From contig CM053794.1 in NCBI GenBank assembly GCA_028671895.1, forward strand, positions 25,468,501-25,532,500: a DNA stretch of 64,000 nt, in the 5' to 3' direction. Position numbers and translations under genes: made by a program. Shown piece by piece: positions 1 to 12,061 of this stretch. Origin of the DNA: Oenanthe sinensis. Its lineage: Eukaryota; Streptophyta; Magnoliopsida; Apiales; Apiaceae. The notes below the pieces were generated by a model. The model did no database searches. It saw nothing but the letters and a program-made list of their open reading frames with translations, and was not told the origin of the DNA. The stretch's first letter is position 1. The number at the start of each line of letters is the position of its first letter.

Positions 1-215
1 ACGAAAGGGACTAAGCAAATGCTATGACCTTAGGAGGCATCAAGCATTTATTTAGTATGTGACAGCTAGTACTCAATGCCATCGTGATCATGGGATTACA
101 TGAATTTATAAATATAAAAAGAAGAACTACCAGATTTACTGCACCTAATTACATATCCATAGAGCGCCATGTCTTAAAAAAATTTTTATTTCAGTACCAA
201 GTATAAACTTACCTA

Positions 216-3200
216 CTAAACCGCATACTCATTCACGCGTATCCACTTTGTAGATGACCATTTATTACCTTTGATAACAGCACATCCACCTAACAATGAA
301 AAAATTGAATTAAAATTTGTTTTGAGCATAAGGAGCACTCAAACATGTGGTATATTTTAGATTGTCATATATTTAAGCACAAAGAACCCATCCAATAAAT
401 TAATATGGTCAGTAATTTTGTGCACACACTGAAAGTTGGGGCAGTAAGAAACTATTACTAACCATGCAAACTTGAAGGATCTAAAGTTGCATCAGGCTTC
501 ATGCTCCAGAATAGCAACGCATCACCCATCTTCGGTTTTACAGATAATCCTCCTTTCCCACATTCAGATAGCTCGTTCCACCAAGGAACGGCACTAAAAT
601 TACCTTTAGCTGAAGGGAAAACAGTTTCTCCCCCTTCTTCTACATCTGATCTGTGAAAAAACAGCAACTAGTGAGAGGGGCAGGGGCATGGATTGAGTGT
701 GACAGAAAGAAAAGTCCGACTGAAGAGAGATGAGCTAAACTGCAAAGCAGGATCTGAAGGGATATACAATACTTACAGGTACATAAGTACGGTAGCTATA
801 CGTTGGCCTCCGTTCTTTGTGTTGAAATCATCAAGAAAGTAGTCAAAGTGAGGCTCATACTTTTGGCCTACTTCATAGTGGAGAATTTGAAGTCCTTCCC
901 CATGTTCTGAACATAAAAGAAAGACAACATCCCAAATACTGAATCCTAAATTCCTAATTATCATGGAGATAAATACTTGTTGTAAAATCATAAGAAATTT
1001 ATCATCTTTTTCTTTTATGTTCTTTTTTAAAAGTAGGAACTTGTAATCTAATTAGCAAAAAAACAAAGAAACAATCATATACCACAACTGTAATCCGTGG
1101 ATATAATCCATAGGAAGGCATAGCCTAATTAATAAAAAGAAGAGTAAAAATGAGATGATCCACTGATCTTATAGTTTATATATCATATTTCTGTGAGTAG
1201 CAATACTTATAGAAAGACACTATACAATTTGGGCCAATCACACCTAAACCAAAGCCTCACATGATTGTTAATGCTGGAATTGGAGTGTTTGGTTACAGTG
1301 TTACACTCTACCATTTTCGGCCACACAGGAGATATGGACAAAAGCCCGTGTTATGCATAATCTCATTCATTAAATTCTTGGCATATCAATGCTTTGGAGA
1401 ATCTGCAGGGAGCTTATCTAGGCTTTCTGTTGATTTCTCAATGTTAATACATGTTTAGCATGTAGTATATGTGAAGAGTCTAGATTTTAATGAAAAATCC
1501 AAACATTAATCTTACAAGGTAATCCTTCAATAATTGATGCAGTAGACAAACTAAAGATCGGTAGGCAGGTCTAGGCAACAGGGGCAGTGGCTTAGCAATT
1601 AATCGGGTATGGGATATTAATTGGATCACTAATTGAGTGAACTTTAACATTATTTTTAATTAAAAACAATTCTTTATTAATATTTATTCTCTCCATATTT
1701 CTACCCTCCTTATTTTATGATTAGACAGCTGTACATTTCAAATCCCCTTAAAACAACAAGTGTTTCTAGCTATATTCAATGGTCATGTATATGACTCCTA
1801 TACATTTATATTCATTTATGTTGCAACTTGGGAGTTCCCTTATTTATGTGCTTAGCTGTATTGCATGTTCTGGCCTGCAGTCAACTTTTTCATATCCCTT
1901 CTCATGTCTGTTTAATCTCTATCAACTATCAAGTAAATCATCTATTCATCACCCTTGGCCCCTTCCATATTTTACCTCTCACAATTCACAAATCATCATC
2001 GAACTTATCAGCTCTCCGAATTGAAGTAAAATAATCGCTACTAGGACACAAAGGTGAGCATATAGATGTGCTGGTGCTCTGGACTGCTTGATTTACCACC
2101 TGCGACGTGTAGTTTTCTGATGATCGAGTTGGCCGATTATTTCCAAGATTTTCGAATTTTCCTGATTATCAAAGAAATGCCTACAAGCCAATTTTCCCCG
2201 GACAGGCCAATACCCCAGCAAATAAAGGCAGGTAGAAAATTACAGCATTGTACAAATAGAGAAAACAATAAATGAAGGAGACGAAACAAAAGGAAGAAAA
2301 TGGTCTGCAAGTAATTCAACCCACATACCAACAGGCAGGAAAGTGAAATCTGCAATCCGTTTCTCAATCTCACGTATTGTTTTATCACGCCCTCTTGCCA
2401 GAAATGTCCCAGAACTTGTCCTCACCCTGAATGTAGAGATTACATCAGAAGCATAAAGAATATAAATAAATAGACATGAAAAAGGAGGTAGAAATGTATA
2501 TCCTTGAGCATCCGAAATCTATTTATATCAAAAGATGCAAAGTAGTAATGAAATGCAGACCTGCTATCTTTACTCTTCCCAGTTTCACTGTCAACAACAC
2601 TTGACTTGTGCATATGAGGCTTGGCAAGATTTATTAGATACTCGCATTCATCCTTTGACTGCACAAGGAAGGTGATTACAATTTAATTGTAGTCGGGCTA
2701 AAACAAGATACACTTCCATAGACATATTAAAAAACAATAATGTCACGTTCTTACACTTGGCGAAACAAGCACGCTTGTTATAGCTAGCTGATTTAAATAT
2801 TACTATTTAAGCTGTCACGTCAAAAATTAACAGGTGAGATGTGTTTAACCCAAATTAGCACATTAAGGCCATGTGTGAAAAATTGAAAGAAAATCTCAAT
2901 GTATCTAAGCAGGGTATGAAAACCTTAAGAATATTCAGATCTGATTTCCAACACCTAAGGGTAACGCTTCCAAAGCACGCATTATTTATCAGTTAACGGA
3001 TTTTATCCTACATTTTATAAATGCAAATCACTCCAAACTCGCAGGCAGTGCCTGCCCATTAATCTAATAATTGAAATTCAAGAAAGCATATTCCATCATA
3101 AAATGTTCCTCCTTCAAACTGACCTATCACTCTCCGAGAAACCAACATCATCCAAAAACAGAAATGCATAAACATATATAGGCGTAGAAATAAAAAAAGA

Positions 3201-3770
3201 TTACAGCACAATCAAACCAAAAATTATCTCAAGTAGGAAAGCATGTGTGAATTAAACATCAAAGGTGGATTCTTTGATAGCCTAGTGGGAGAGAGAGAGA
3301 GAGAGAGAGAGAGAGGCAGAGATGAATAAACAATACCCACCAAGAAATTATGATAAATAACAGCTCTGGGTTCCCAAGAAATGACCTCAACCCACTGATC
3401 TGCTCGGTCATCATAATCATCAACAACATCACTTGAACACAAATGAAAAAATGCAGGTAGCCAACATCAGATCACAGTGTAAATAATAAACCAATACAAA
3501 TCACAAAATCAAAAACCAAGAAAATTAAAAACAAAACCTGTTAATAGAATCATGAATAATGGTTGTGAGATCTTGGGCTTTACGAGAATGGGGTAAAGGG
3601 GAAGAAGAAGAAGGGGAGGTTGGAATAGAAAGAATACCAAAAGCAAGCAGAATAATAAGGAAGAAACAAAATATAATAAGGGCACCGAACATTAAATTAT
3701 ATGATGAAAATAAAGAAGATGAGTTCTTTCTCGTTGAAGCTCCTCGTGGGTGTCTCCCTTTCGACGCCAT
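216..3770 (-). CDS. P4H: Prolyl 4-hydroxylase, type II membrane protein (7 exons, complete)
   Basis: A 2-oxoglutarate/Fe(II)-dependent dioxygenase expected to hydroxylate prolines of extensins and arabinogalactan proteins in the ER/Golgi lumen. Exons on the minus strand: 3770-3538, 3431-3341, 2658-2561, 2426-2329, 906-777, 650-463, 289-216. These total 912 nt, or 303 residues, all with GT-AG introns and consistent phases. The N-terminus is basic and is followed by a hydrophobic signal anchor (about residues 27-50) and a Ser/Pro-rich stem. The middle contains SRVRTSSGTFL, typical of plant P4Hs. The iron ligands are visible: H-x-D in HFDYFLDD (exon 5) and the distal His in SLHGG, spanning exons 6 and 7, followed by VIKGNKW with the 2-oxoglutarate-binding Lys. 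Family members often read GCPVIKG; here it is GCAVIKG. The start was chosen at MASKGRH because it gives the usual basic head; an upstream in-frame ATG at 3836 would add 22 residues. Intron 4 is 1.4 kb and I saw no gene in it. Confidence 0.93.
3294..3316. repeat. (GA)n microsatellite in P4H intron 2
   Basis: A short run of GA dinucleotides lies just downstream (gene sense) of the exon 2 donor. It has no coding effect. Confidence 0.85.
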
Positions 3771-3837
3771 TGTTATGTTGAATTCTTGAAAATACGTTTG
3801 GCTTTGGCTTTGTGTTTCAAGTATGAAACGAAACAAG

Positions 3838-4696
<859 letters not shown>

Positions 4697-5920
4697 AATA
4701 TACTCAGCATGTCCAGTTCAGGAAAAAGGTAAAATTTAGATAAAACCGTAGATGTTCCGGTTAAAAAAGAATAAAGAGATTATTTTTATAAATATTTTTA
4801 ATTTAATGTATGATAAAATAATGTGTAATATATACCCGGACAAATAGATATACACGAATATTATATACCGATATACATGTATTTATATTTACATATGGCT
4901 GGCGGTTCATCAAAATAAGTCAACAATTAACCGAGGACTTCATTAGGCTTAGACTAATCAAATTTGCTTTAAAAGAAAATACTAAAAAATAGTTGTATAG
5001 TCTACCAGTTAACTCTATTTCTACGTGGAAGGAATTTGTAGTCATATTTCTAAAAAAAATATTTTCCAAATCACAAGACTACAAAAATCACAAATGAGAT
5101 TAACCAATTTCATCAAAAAGAAAATGAGTCATTTTGGATATAGTTTGATAGATTTAAAAATCTTTTATCCCAATTTCCCCATCATGGAATAGAGAAATGG
5201 AGACTTTGTAAGATTGTCTACGAAGCCTTAGATAGTCCTACCACTGCCTTGTTAGAGTCTATGTGTCAAGGTAAATTCATGAAAAAAGATGAGGATTAAG
5301 GTTGGGCATTTTTCGAGAAACTAGCAGAAAAGACAATGTTATAGGAGTACATTAGGGAGTCTGTTAAGTCTAATGAGTCACCTAGTACGTCATCTAGGGG
5401 TTTGCATTTTGTTGGTAAATCCATTGCAACCGAAGCTAAATTAGCTACGCTCACTTGAAGACTCGAACCTTTAGAAACCATTGAATCTCCCCCACAAGTA
5501 TCCATGTGTGCAAATCATAATTCCTTAAATCAAGGACCCCAAAACTTTCCTGGGTTTGAGCAAGCTAATGTTATGTTTCAAACAACCCCTAGGAATGATC
5601 CATTTGCCCCTACTTACAATCCCGGGTGGAGAAATCACCCAAATTTCTCATAGAGTCAAGGTCAAAATTACCAAGCCCCTCAACCCAATTTTCAAAAGCC
5701 CAACTCTAACTCTTACCCAAATCAGAATCTCAGTCCTTATCCAAATTCAATTCAAACACCTTTGAACCCTTCCGGTTTTAAACTAGAGAAGAGTATTGAG
5801 GCGTTGTTAAAGTTCCAAACGAATTTAACTCAATCCCAACAAACTTTCATGCAGACTATGACCCAAGATAGGTAAATCTTAAATGCCAATTCTCAATCCA
5901 TATCTAAACTAGAGGTCCAG

Positions 5921-7129
5921 ATGAGTCAATTAGCCAACACCATTTGTGAGCGTGAGAAAAATAAGTTCCCTAGTCAAACTGAAGGCAATCCTAAGTTTCC
6001 TCTCAATCAAAGACCTCATGAGAGTATTAATGCTATAATTTCTCTAAGGTCAGGAACTCAAATTGACAATAAGGTTGGCGTTGATTCCAATGATGAAGAG
6101 GAATTGAATTCTAAACCTAGTCCCTCTCCTTTTATGCCTAGTCAAAATCAACCAAATCAACTCAAAATTTCTGAGTCACGAGGATCATCTAGTGAACCTT
6201 CTTCATCTATCAAATCGCCTTCAAAATCTATCTCTGACATGTCTAGTGAAATAATCTTTAAACCAAAAGCTCTTTATCCTCAAAGACTCATTTCAAACAA
6301 ACAATCTGCTCAATTAGACCAAATTTTGGAAGTTTTCAAGCAAGTCAAGATAAACATTCCTATTTTAGATGTCATTCAACAAGTTCCTTCTTATGCCAAG
6401 TGTCTAAAAAATTTGTGTACTCACAAGCGATCCACTCATGTCCCTAAAAAGGCCTTTTTGACCTCTCAAGTTAGTTCAATTCTCTCAAATGAAATTTCCG
6501 TGAAATATAAGGACCCCGGTTGTCCTACAATTTCTTGTGTCATTGGCGATACCTTTGTGGATAAAGCTTTACTTGACTTAGGAGCTAGTATGAATCTCCT
6601 TCCATTTGTTATCTATCAAGCCCTGGGTGTAGGTGAACTTAAGAAAACGAACATGACACTTCAACTAACTGACCGTTCTGTCAAAATGCCTAAGGGACTA
6701 ATAGAAGATGTGTTGATCAAGGTTGGTGATTTTATCTTCCCAGATGACTTTGTTGTTCTCGAGACTCAACCTGTCATGAATCCTAAGAACCAGATTCCCA
6801 TCATTTTAGGAAGACCTTTTCTTGCTACATCCAATACCTTGATTAATTGTAGGAATGGCTCAATAAAACTCACTTTTGAAAACATGACCATTGACTTTAA
6901 TATTTTTAATGTAGAAAAAGAACTGAATGAGTTTTATGAACAACCAATAGGGGTTAATGTGGTCAACAACTTTGTCAAATGGTCTAACTTTGAGGATAGT
7001 GAAATTGAGTCTCCTCTTAGAGAGGATGTCAAGGTCAACTATGAGAATAATCGAGAATTTCATGAGTCATTACAAGAGTTGACCTCAGAAGAGTTGTTAG
7101 AAGAATTGAATGACATTTGTTCAAAGTAG
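5921..7129 (+). pseudogene. gag C-terminus and aspartic protease of the Ty3/gypsy remnant
   Basis: The longest intact frame (402 codons) of the gypsy remnant. It opens in a gag-derived linker (ISKLEVQMSQLANTI lies just upstream and across the start), passes the conserved ISLRSG motif near residue 40, and a Ser/Pro-rich spacer. It then enters a retropepsin-like domain with DLGASMNLLP at about residues 218-227 (catalytic Asp) and the downstream IPIILGRPFLAT motif (the conserved ILGRPFL flap/substrate element). The frame ends at TAG 7127-7129, inside the first copy of a tandem duplication; the second copy lacks this stop. Upstream stops (for example at 5871-5873) separate it from the rest of gag, so it is not a functional polyprotein. 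Confidence 0.75.
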
Positions 7130-7382
7130 GAAACTCCGCCCGAGAATGTTTTTGTTGAACCTAGGCACGTTGCTAGGAGTCCCGTAGCAACTTTGTCACA
7201 TGGTCTAGCTTTGAGGATAGTGAAATCGAGTCTCCTCTTAGAGAGGATGTCAAGGTCAACTATGAGAATAATCGAGAATTTCATGAGTCATTACAAGAGT
7301 TGACCTCAGAAGATTTGTTAGAAGAATTGAATGACATTTGTTCAAAATGGGAAACTCCGCCCGAGAATGTTTTTGTTGAACC
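6967..7382 (+). repeat. Tandem duplication, two ~195-bp copies, period 221 bp
   Basis: Copy 1 at 6967-7161 and copy 2 at 7188-7382 are nearly identical and are separated by 26 bp. They encode the acidic tail after the protease (repeat of SELSPLRED-like and EELLEELNDICSK residues). The copies differ at the end of that segment: copy 1 reads TCAAAGTAG (stop), copy 2 TCAAAATGG. Confidence 0.9.
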
Positions 7383-7439
7383 CTCGAAGAATATAGACCC
7401 CTTTATTATGACATTCCTAATGTTTTAAACCATGATCAA

Positions 7440-7634
7440 ATATTAAAAGTCTCTAATTTGCTTAAACAAAATGAAGAAGCATTAATATGGTTTATTAAAA
7501 ACATTAGTGATACATGTCCTATAAGGTTGAATGAGTGCACCTTTCTAGAGAAAGTCTTTTCCAATCAAAATTTTCAAAAATGTCTTGACTCTTTCTTGAA
7601 ACTTCACCCTATTTTCCCTTCTGGAATTGGCTAA
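7440..7634 (+). pseudogene. Residual gypsy pol-linker coding fragment
   Basis: After the duplication a short readable stretch (around NLLKQNEEALIWFIKNI) continues to a TAA near 7634. It resembles the linker that follows the protease in Athila/Tat polyproteins, but no catalytic reverse-transcriptase motif follows. Low-information fragment. Confidence 0.4.
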
Positions 7635-8531
7635 TTAAAGTTTTAATTTGGTGTCTCCCGTCGTGACATTCGGGTATGGGGAGACAATGTCTGTGTGAGT
7701 TGTGTTAGAGTTGTTTTTCAATATGTTGCTTCTCCTTCATCCCTTATCAGGTATTTTCTCACCATTCTCCTTTGAATATTTCTCTCTTTTGCATACATTA
7801 AGGACAATGCATAATTTAAGTATGGGGGAGGGTGCTAGTAATGTTATAATTAAAAAAATAGAAAATCCAAAATCCAAAAATAGAAATATTTAGGTTGAGT
7901 TGTCATATACTCTCTTTGAACTTTAGTACTAGTTGGTGTTATCATTTGTTTTCAAAAATTATATATATAATGCCTTTTAGATAATTTGAACTTAGTCGAG
8001 TAAGGTTTTATTTGTGAAACTTGTGTCAAACGATTTTTACACCAAATTCCAAGACGGCACATATGCACAAGACCTTTGTTGGAAATATTGTATATGGATG
8101 TTATTCGATATCTGAGAGAGAACGCACATGTTAGAACAATGTCGAATCAAATTTTTGCGAAAAATAAATATATAGCCAAAAAAATAATAAATAAACTACT
8201 TCAATACACAATATTCCTCAAAATAAATAGATGAGATGATGGGCACAAGTAGAATTGACTAGTCTTCTTTTGTGTCATTTGTTACTCGAGTAATTAAGTT
8301 TGTTGGGGTATTTCAAAACCTAGTGCCAATACTCATCTTCTCCCATTTTATTCTCATCTTTAGTTTACTTTAGTTTTAGTAGTAAACTCTCTTTTAATTT
8401 TCTAAATCTAGTTTTTAACTCTCTCAAATATTGTAAACACTTTTCATATTAATACAAATCTTTATTTTCTTTTATGCTAGTCTTCATCTTCATCTTTTAT
8501 AAGTCTTATTTTTTTTTTATGCTAATCTCCA

Positions 8532-8930
8532 TCTTCATCTTTTGTGTTATGATAGCTTTCAAAATCCACCAAGTTGAGCTTGAGAAATGAAATGAGTACT
8601 TTTATTTTCATATTTTTAGATCTACTTTCCTTTTTATATTTTGTGGGTGAAACCCTATTAGATTTCAATTATATTAGTGAGTTTGATTCACATAACTTTT
8701 AGATCTACTTTTTATTCTCATTTATTCGCATATTCTTCTGTACTTTTATATTCCTAGCATTTTCCATCTTCATTTTATTTTGAGTTATGAATCTTTCAAA
8801 GTACCATAAGTGAAGTTTGGGGAAATGAAAGGAACCCCTTTATTTTAAATCTATTAAATCTAATTAGTTCTTTATATTTGGTAGTTGAGCCCCTAATAAA
8901 TTTCAATTTTATTAGTAGGTTTGATTTATT
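8532..8930. repeat. Diverged direct repeat, period about 235 bp
   Basis: The block at 8532-8692 (CATCTTCAT ... GAGCTTGAGAAATGAAA ... TTAGATTTCAATTATATTAG) recurs in diverged form at 8767-8930. Shared words include ATTTCAATT-TATTAGT and AGTTTGATT. Partial further copies may follow to about 9140. Confidence 0.6.
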
Positions 8931-10057
8931 ACTTAAATATACTTTTTATTATTTTCGTAGTTGAGCCCTTTAGATCTACTTTTATTTATTAGTTGTTTAA
9001 TGGAGCTTATAGATCTACTTGTTTTCATCTTTAATTTACATATTGTTCTTGTCTTTTATGTTTGAGCCTTCAAGCCTCAAATCTTTATTTTACTTTTAAT
9101 ATTAAACCCATTTTTAAATTTTAATTTTATTAATAGATTTAATAATTTAAGCTTAGGTTTCTCTCCATTAGTAGTTAATTTTTTTAAATTTTAGATATAA
9201 TTTTAGTAGTGTTAAAATAGGATCTTTAAATTTTTTAGATATAGTTTAGTAGTTTACTTGTTTTTTTATTAGTATAAATAAAATTCACCTCAAAATTAAA
9301 TTCACTAATTCGCGTAAGTTAAATTTTAAGAATTGCAAAATTAATTTAGTCCTTGTAGTTCAAATCTTAAAAATAATAAAACGAGGTCGTGCACTTGCGA
9401 TAATTTCTAAATTAAATATTTTTAGCACATCACTTCTATTTATATTATTAATTTTTATAATAGTAATAAAGTATTTGAAATATTAATACATATTAAATTT
9501 TAATATACTTTTTAATAAATTTCACATGGGTTTTACTACCCGTCGAATATGATAAGTCGCTGTGAACTAATAATATATAATAAATAAAGCATTGAATTAT
9601 AATATTACATGTTTTTTAATTATATCTTATATATAATATAACAAATAAAAAATTAATCAAGCAGTAAAAAAAATATAAGATCGATTTCTAACAATTAAAT
9701 AATATTATATAATTATTTATGAGTTATAACTAATATTAAGACTTAGAGATTAATTAATAAAAATTACATAATTTTATATAATTATATAATTAGATTTTAT
9801 ATATCATAACAATATGTTCGAGATTGTTGTTTAAAATTATTGTACAGTTAGAACAAATATTTTAATTATTGTACATATTTATTTTAAAATTTTAATTTTT
9901 TTTATTTATATTCACTTCAATAAATGTTTGGATACATAATTTAAACAAATTAAAAAGAATATTAAAATACACTAATATATTAAATTAATTATAATTATAA
10001 TTTTTTAAACTATTATAATATATATAATTAAATTAATAAAGAAAAATATTAAATGTT

Positions 10058-10083
10058 CGTGCATCGCACGGGTTAAAATCTAG
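10058..10083 (+). mobile_element. Helitron-like 3' terminus
   Basis: A 5-bp stem hairpin, CGTGC-ATC-GCACG (10058-10070), is followed 9 nt later by CTAG (10080-10083) and then T. This is the hairpin plus CTRR end of a rolling-circle Helitron inserted between A and T. The 5' TC end was not identified, so the element length is unknown; it is probably non-autonomous. Confidence 0.6.
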
Positions 10084-11467
10084 TATTATTATAATCAAAT
10101 TAGAGATTTTTTTTAAAACACTTAGGTGAACCACAGAAAATATCATAACCGTCCAATTTTGGGTGACCAATATAAACGATCATAACCATCCAATTTTAAT
10201 AAAATCTAATTTTAGAAAATATATATATATCATACATACAACTTCATCCCCGATAGTACTTATTTTATACAACTCTTCACGTATAATATTATATTATATT
10301 TATATTATATTATATATTTTCTATTTTAAGAATCATACATATCCTATAATTTTTATTTAATATATTATTGTAAAATCTCGATATATATATAATTATTATT
10401 TAATATTTAGTTATTAAATAATATATTATATATATTGTATTTAATTAGAATACTGGTTATTATTAGAAGAAAAAAAAGGTTGAGAATAAAAAGAAAACTA
10501 GCTAGGGATTTGACTTTTACGTTACTTTTGTTAGAGATGAAGGATAAGGAGGAAGAGAGGAGGAGGAAGGAGAAGCTTAGCAAAATCTAATTTGAACAAG
10601 GATTTTAGTGTTCTAAGGTAAGAAATCAAAACTCTTTTTGATATAAGCAATCAGATTTTGTTTAGGATATGGGACTTATAGTTTTGCTATTGTTATATAT
10701 ATGAATTAGGGTTTATTGTGATTGAGATATCTAGAGTTCTTGAGCATCATTCTTATTTTCTGAATTTCAAGGTACGGATACTTTCGTTATACCCTCTATC
10801 TCATTTGATTTCAAGAAATTCGTATGTGAATTTTTAACTATGCTGAATTCTTATAAAATTGATAGTAAATTCGTTATATGTTCAAATTTAGTGGTTTCAG
10901 ACTTTTCGGAAAGGATTTTGAATTTCCTACAACTTTCGTTCTTTAACTTTTCTGAAATTCAGCTTCCAACTGTGAGTATTCTGCAATTTATGTAATCTGG
11001 CAGTGTGTTTTTGAAACAGAATACTCAACTTTAAAAATTCGTAGTAAATTGAGTTTTGTTCCAAAAATTATGAATAATATCTTTCTGAAAAGCTATTTTC
11101 GATATCTGCGTTTGTTGTTTACATTCCGTTGGCAAACTCTGTGATTTCAATACCCTAAATATCAAAATACTTGTGAAATCAGGGTCTGATTCTGTGCTGG
11201 CAGCCCGTAAATATATACTTTCTGAATTCGTTACTTGTGTGTTTTGAACGAGCCTTAGCATTCTGGAAAGGTCTCGAAATTATCTACGATTCTCGTGTTT
11301 TGTACTTTTTCAGATAAAGTCATGAGAGTAGAGTAAATTGCTACTTTTCTGGGCAGGTCGAGTATAAAATTGATTTAAGTTGTGTACTTTGTATGATGAT
11401 TGAGTTTTGTGTTCGAGTAAGCTATTTTGAAATTATATATGTTTTTGTTTGGATTTGGGAGATATTG
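10084..11467 (+). other. Left half of the copia insertion site, unclassified transcribed-looking repeat
   Basis: No protein-coding gene seen. AT-rich DNA, then a purine-rich stretch (10538-10575) and a splice-donor-like CTAAG|GTAAGAAA at about 10614-10626. The matching right half lies beyond the copia element at 21552-22650 and holds an acceptor-like TTTCCCCCGGCAG at 22090-22102. The two halves may be one old repeat, possibly an LTR with an internal intron-like segment, split by the copia. Confidence 0.3.
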
Positions 11468-11472
11468 TAAGA
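11468..11472. repeat. Target-site duplication TAAGA, left copy
   Basis: The 5 bp directly before the 5' LTR are TAAGA, identical to 21547-21551 after the 3' LTR. This marks both ends of the copia insertion exactly. Confidence 0.95.
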
Positions 11473-11499
11473 TGTTAGGAATGCAAACACTGATGATTG

Positions 11500-11690
11500 T
11501 CAGAGAATACTAAACAGAGTTTATGCTGACGTAATCAGAGTTTAAGGAAGCTGTCGATCAGAGTTTACTCTATCAGAGAATACTCAATCAGAGTTTACTC
11601 TAACAGAGAATGCTCAAATCAGAGAATGACAAACCGACAGAGTTTAGCTTCAGAGTCTACCAGAAAAGGAAACAGACAAATCAGAGTCTG
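11500..11690 (+). promoter_or_regulatory. U3 array of TCAGAG(T/A) motifs
   Basis: About eleven copies of a TCAGAGTTT/TCAGAGAA/ACAGAGTTT family occur in 190 bp: near 11500, 11514, 11535, 11558, 11573, 11588, 11603, 11619, 11637, 11650 and 11681. Exact TCAGAGTTT starts at 11535, 11558 and 11588. The position upstream of the LTR TATA box suggests an enhancer or protein-binding array. The same array is in the 3' LTR. Confidence 0.7.
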
Positions 11691-11787
11691 ATTTGGATAG
11701 TAAGAAGGAATTCAAGTGCAAGTCTAATTACCTTATTAAAGCTATTCTTATCATAATCTGTTTTGTAATTGTATTTGTAGTTGTGTC

Positions 11788-11795
11788 TATATAAA
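11788..11795 (+). promoter_or_regulatory. LTR TATA box
   Basis: TATATAAA lies downstream of the motif array and about 220 bp before the LTR end, placing the U3/R boundary shortly after it. It is conserved in the 3' LTR. Confidence 0.65.
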
Positions 11796-12013
11796 CACAG
11801 AGATAGGTTATAATTCAATGTCGAGAATTCATTAAGCAATAGTTATATAACCTAGCAGCTCTTAATAACATTATTCTTGAGAGAGTTTTGTATTCGAGAT
11901 CATTAATAATACAAAACGGTATTCCATTCTATATACTTGTGTTCATAATCGATTTACAGGCACTATTACATTCAACCCCCTTCTGTAATAGATTGATTAT
12001 TCAGGGAAACAAT

Positions 12014-12025
12014 TGGTATCAGAGC
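12014..12025 (+). promoter_or_regulatory. Primer-binding site (initiator Met-tRNA)
   Basis: TGGTATCAGAGC lies 2 nt after the 5' LTR. It is complementary to the 3' end of plant initiator Met-tRNA, the usual minus-strand primer of copia elements. Confidence 0.95.
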
Positions 12026-12061
12026 AGACAGTTAATTACGACTTAAAAAGATCAAATAATC

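Larger units (their letters stand above)
4930..7830 (+). mobile_element. Ty3/gypsy (Athila/Tat-like) gag-protease remnant
   Basis: A degraded internal region of an LTR retrotransposon. From about 4930 to 5300 a retrotransposon gag domain can be read across several frames and stops (for example around LPVNSISTWKEF and FPHHGIEKWRLCKIVYEALD). From about 5500 an Asn/Gln/Pro-rich linker follows, then the gag-protease ORF at 5921-7129. No reverse transcriptase, RNase H or integrase could be found after the protease. A purine-rich stretch at 7823-7831 (atgggggag) in the usual context resembles a polypurine tract. Paired LTRs were not located, so the element limits are approximate. Lineage is inferred from the LRSG-linker plus DLGAS-protease arrangement known in Athila/Tat elements. 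Confidence 0.75.
7880..10083. other. AT-rich repeat region ending at a Helitron-like 3' terminus
   Basis: No gene seen. The interval holds diverged direct repeats (8530-8930), long AT runs and, at its end, a hairpin-CTAG terminus described separately. It is probably layered TE debris downstream of the gypsy remnant. Confidence 0.45.
11473..12011 (+). repeat. Copia 5' LTR (539 bp)
   Basis: Begins TGTTAGGAATG and ends GGGAAACA, with standard TG...CA termini. It matches 21007-21546. The first ~220 bp (U3) are filled with TCAGAGTT-like words; a TATA box follows at 11788. Confidence 0.96.

Noticed and set aside
1261..2275. Several 60-80 codon frames in P4H intron 4
   Set aside because: No domain, no splice logic, and they lie inside a well-defined intron of the opposite-strand gene.
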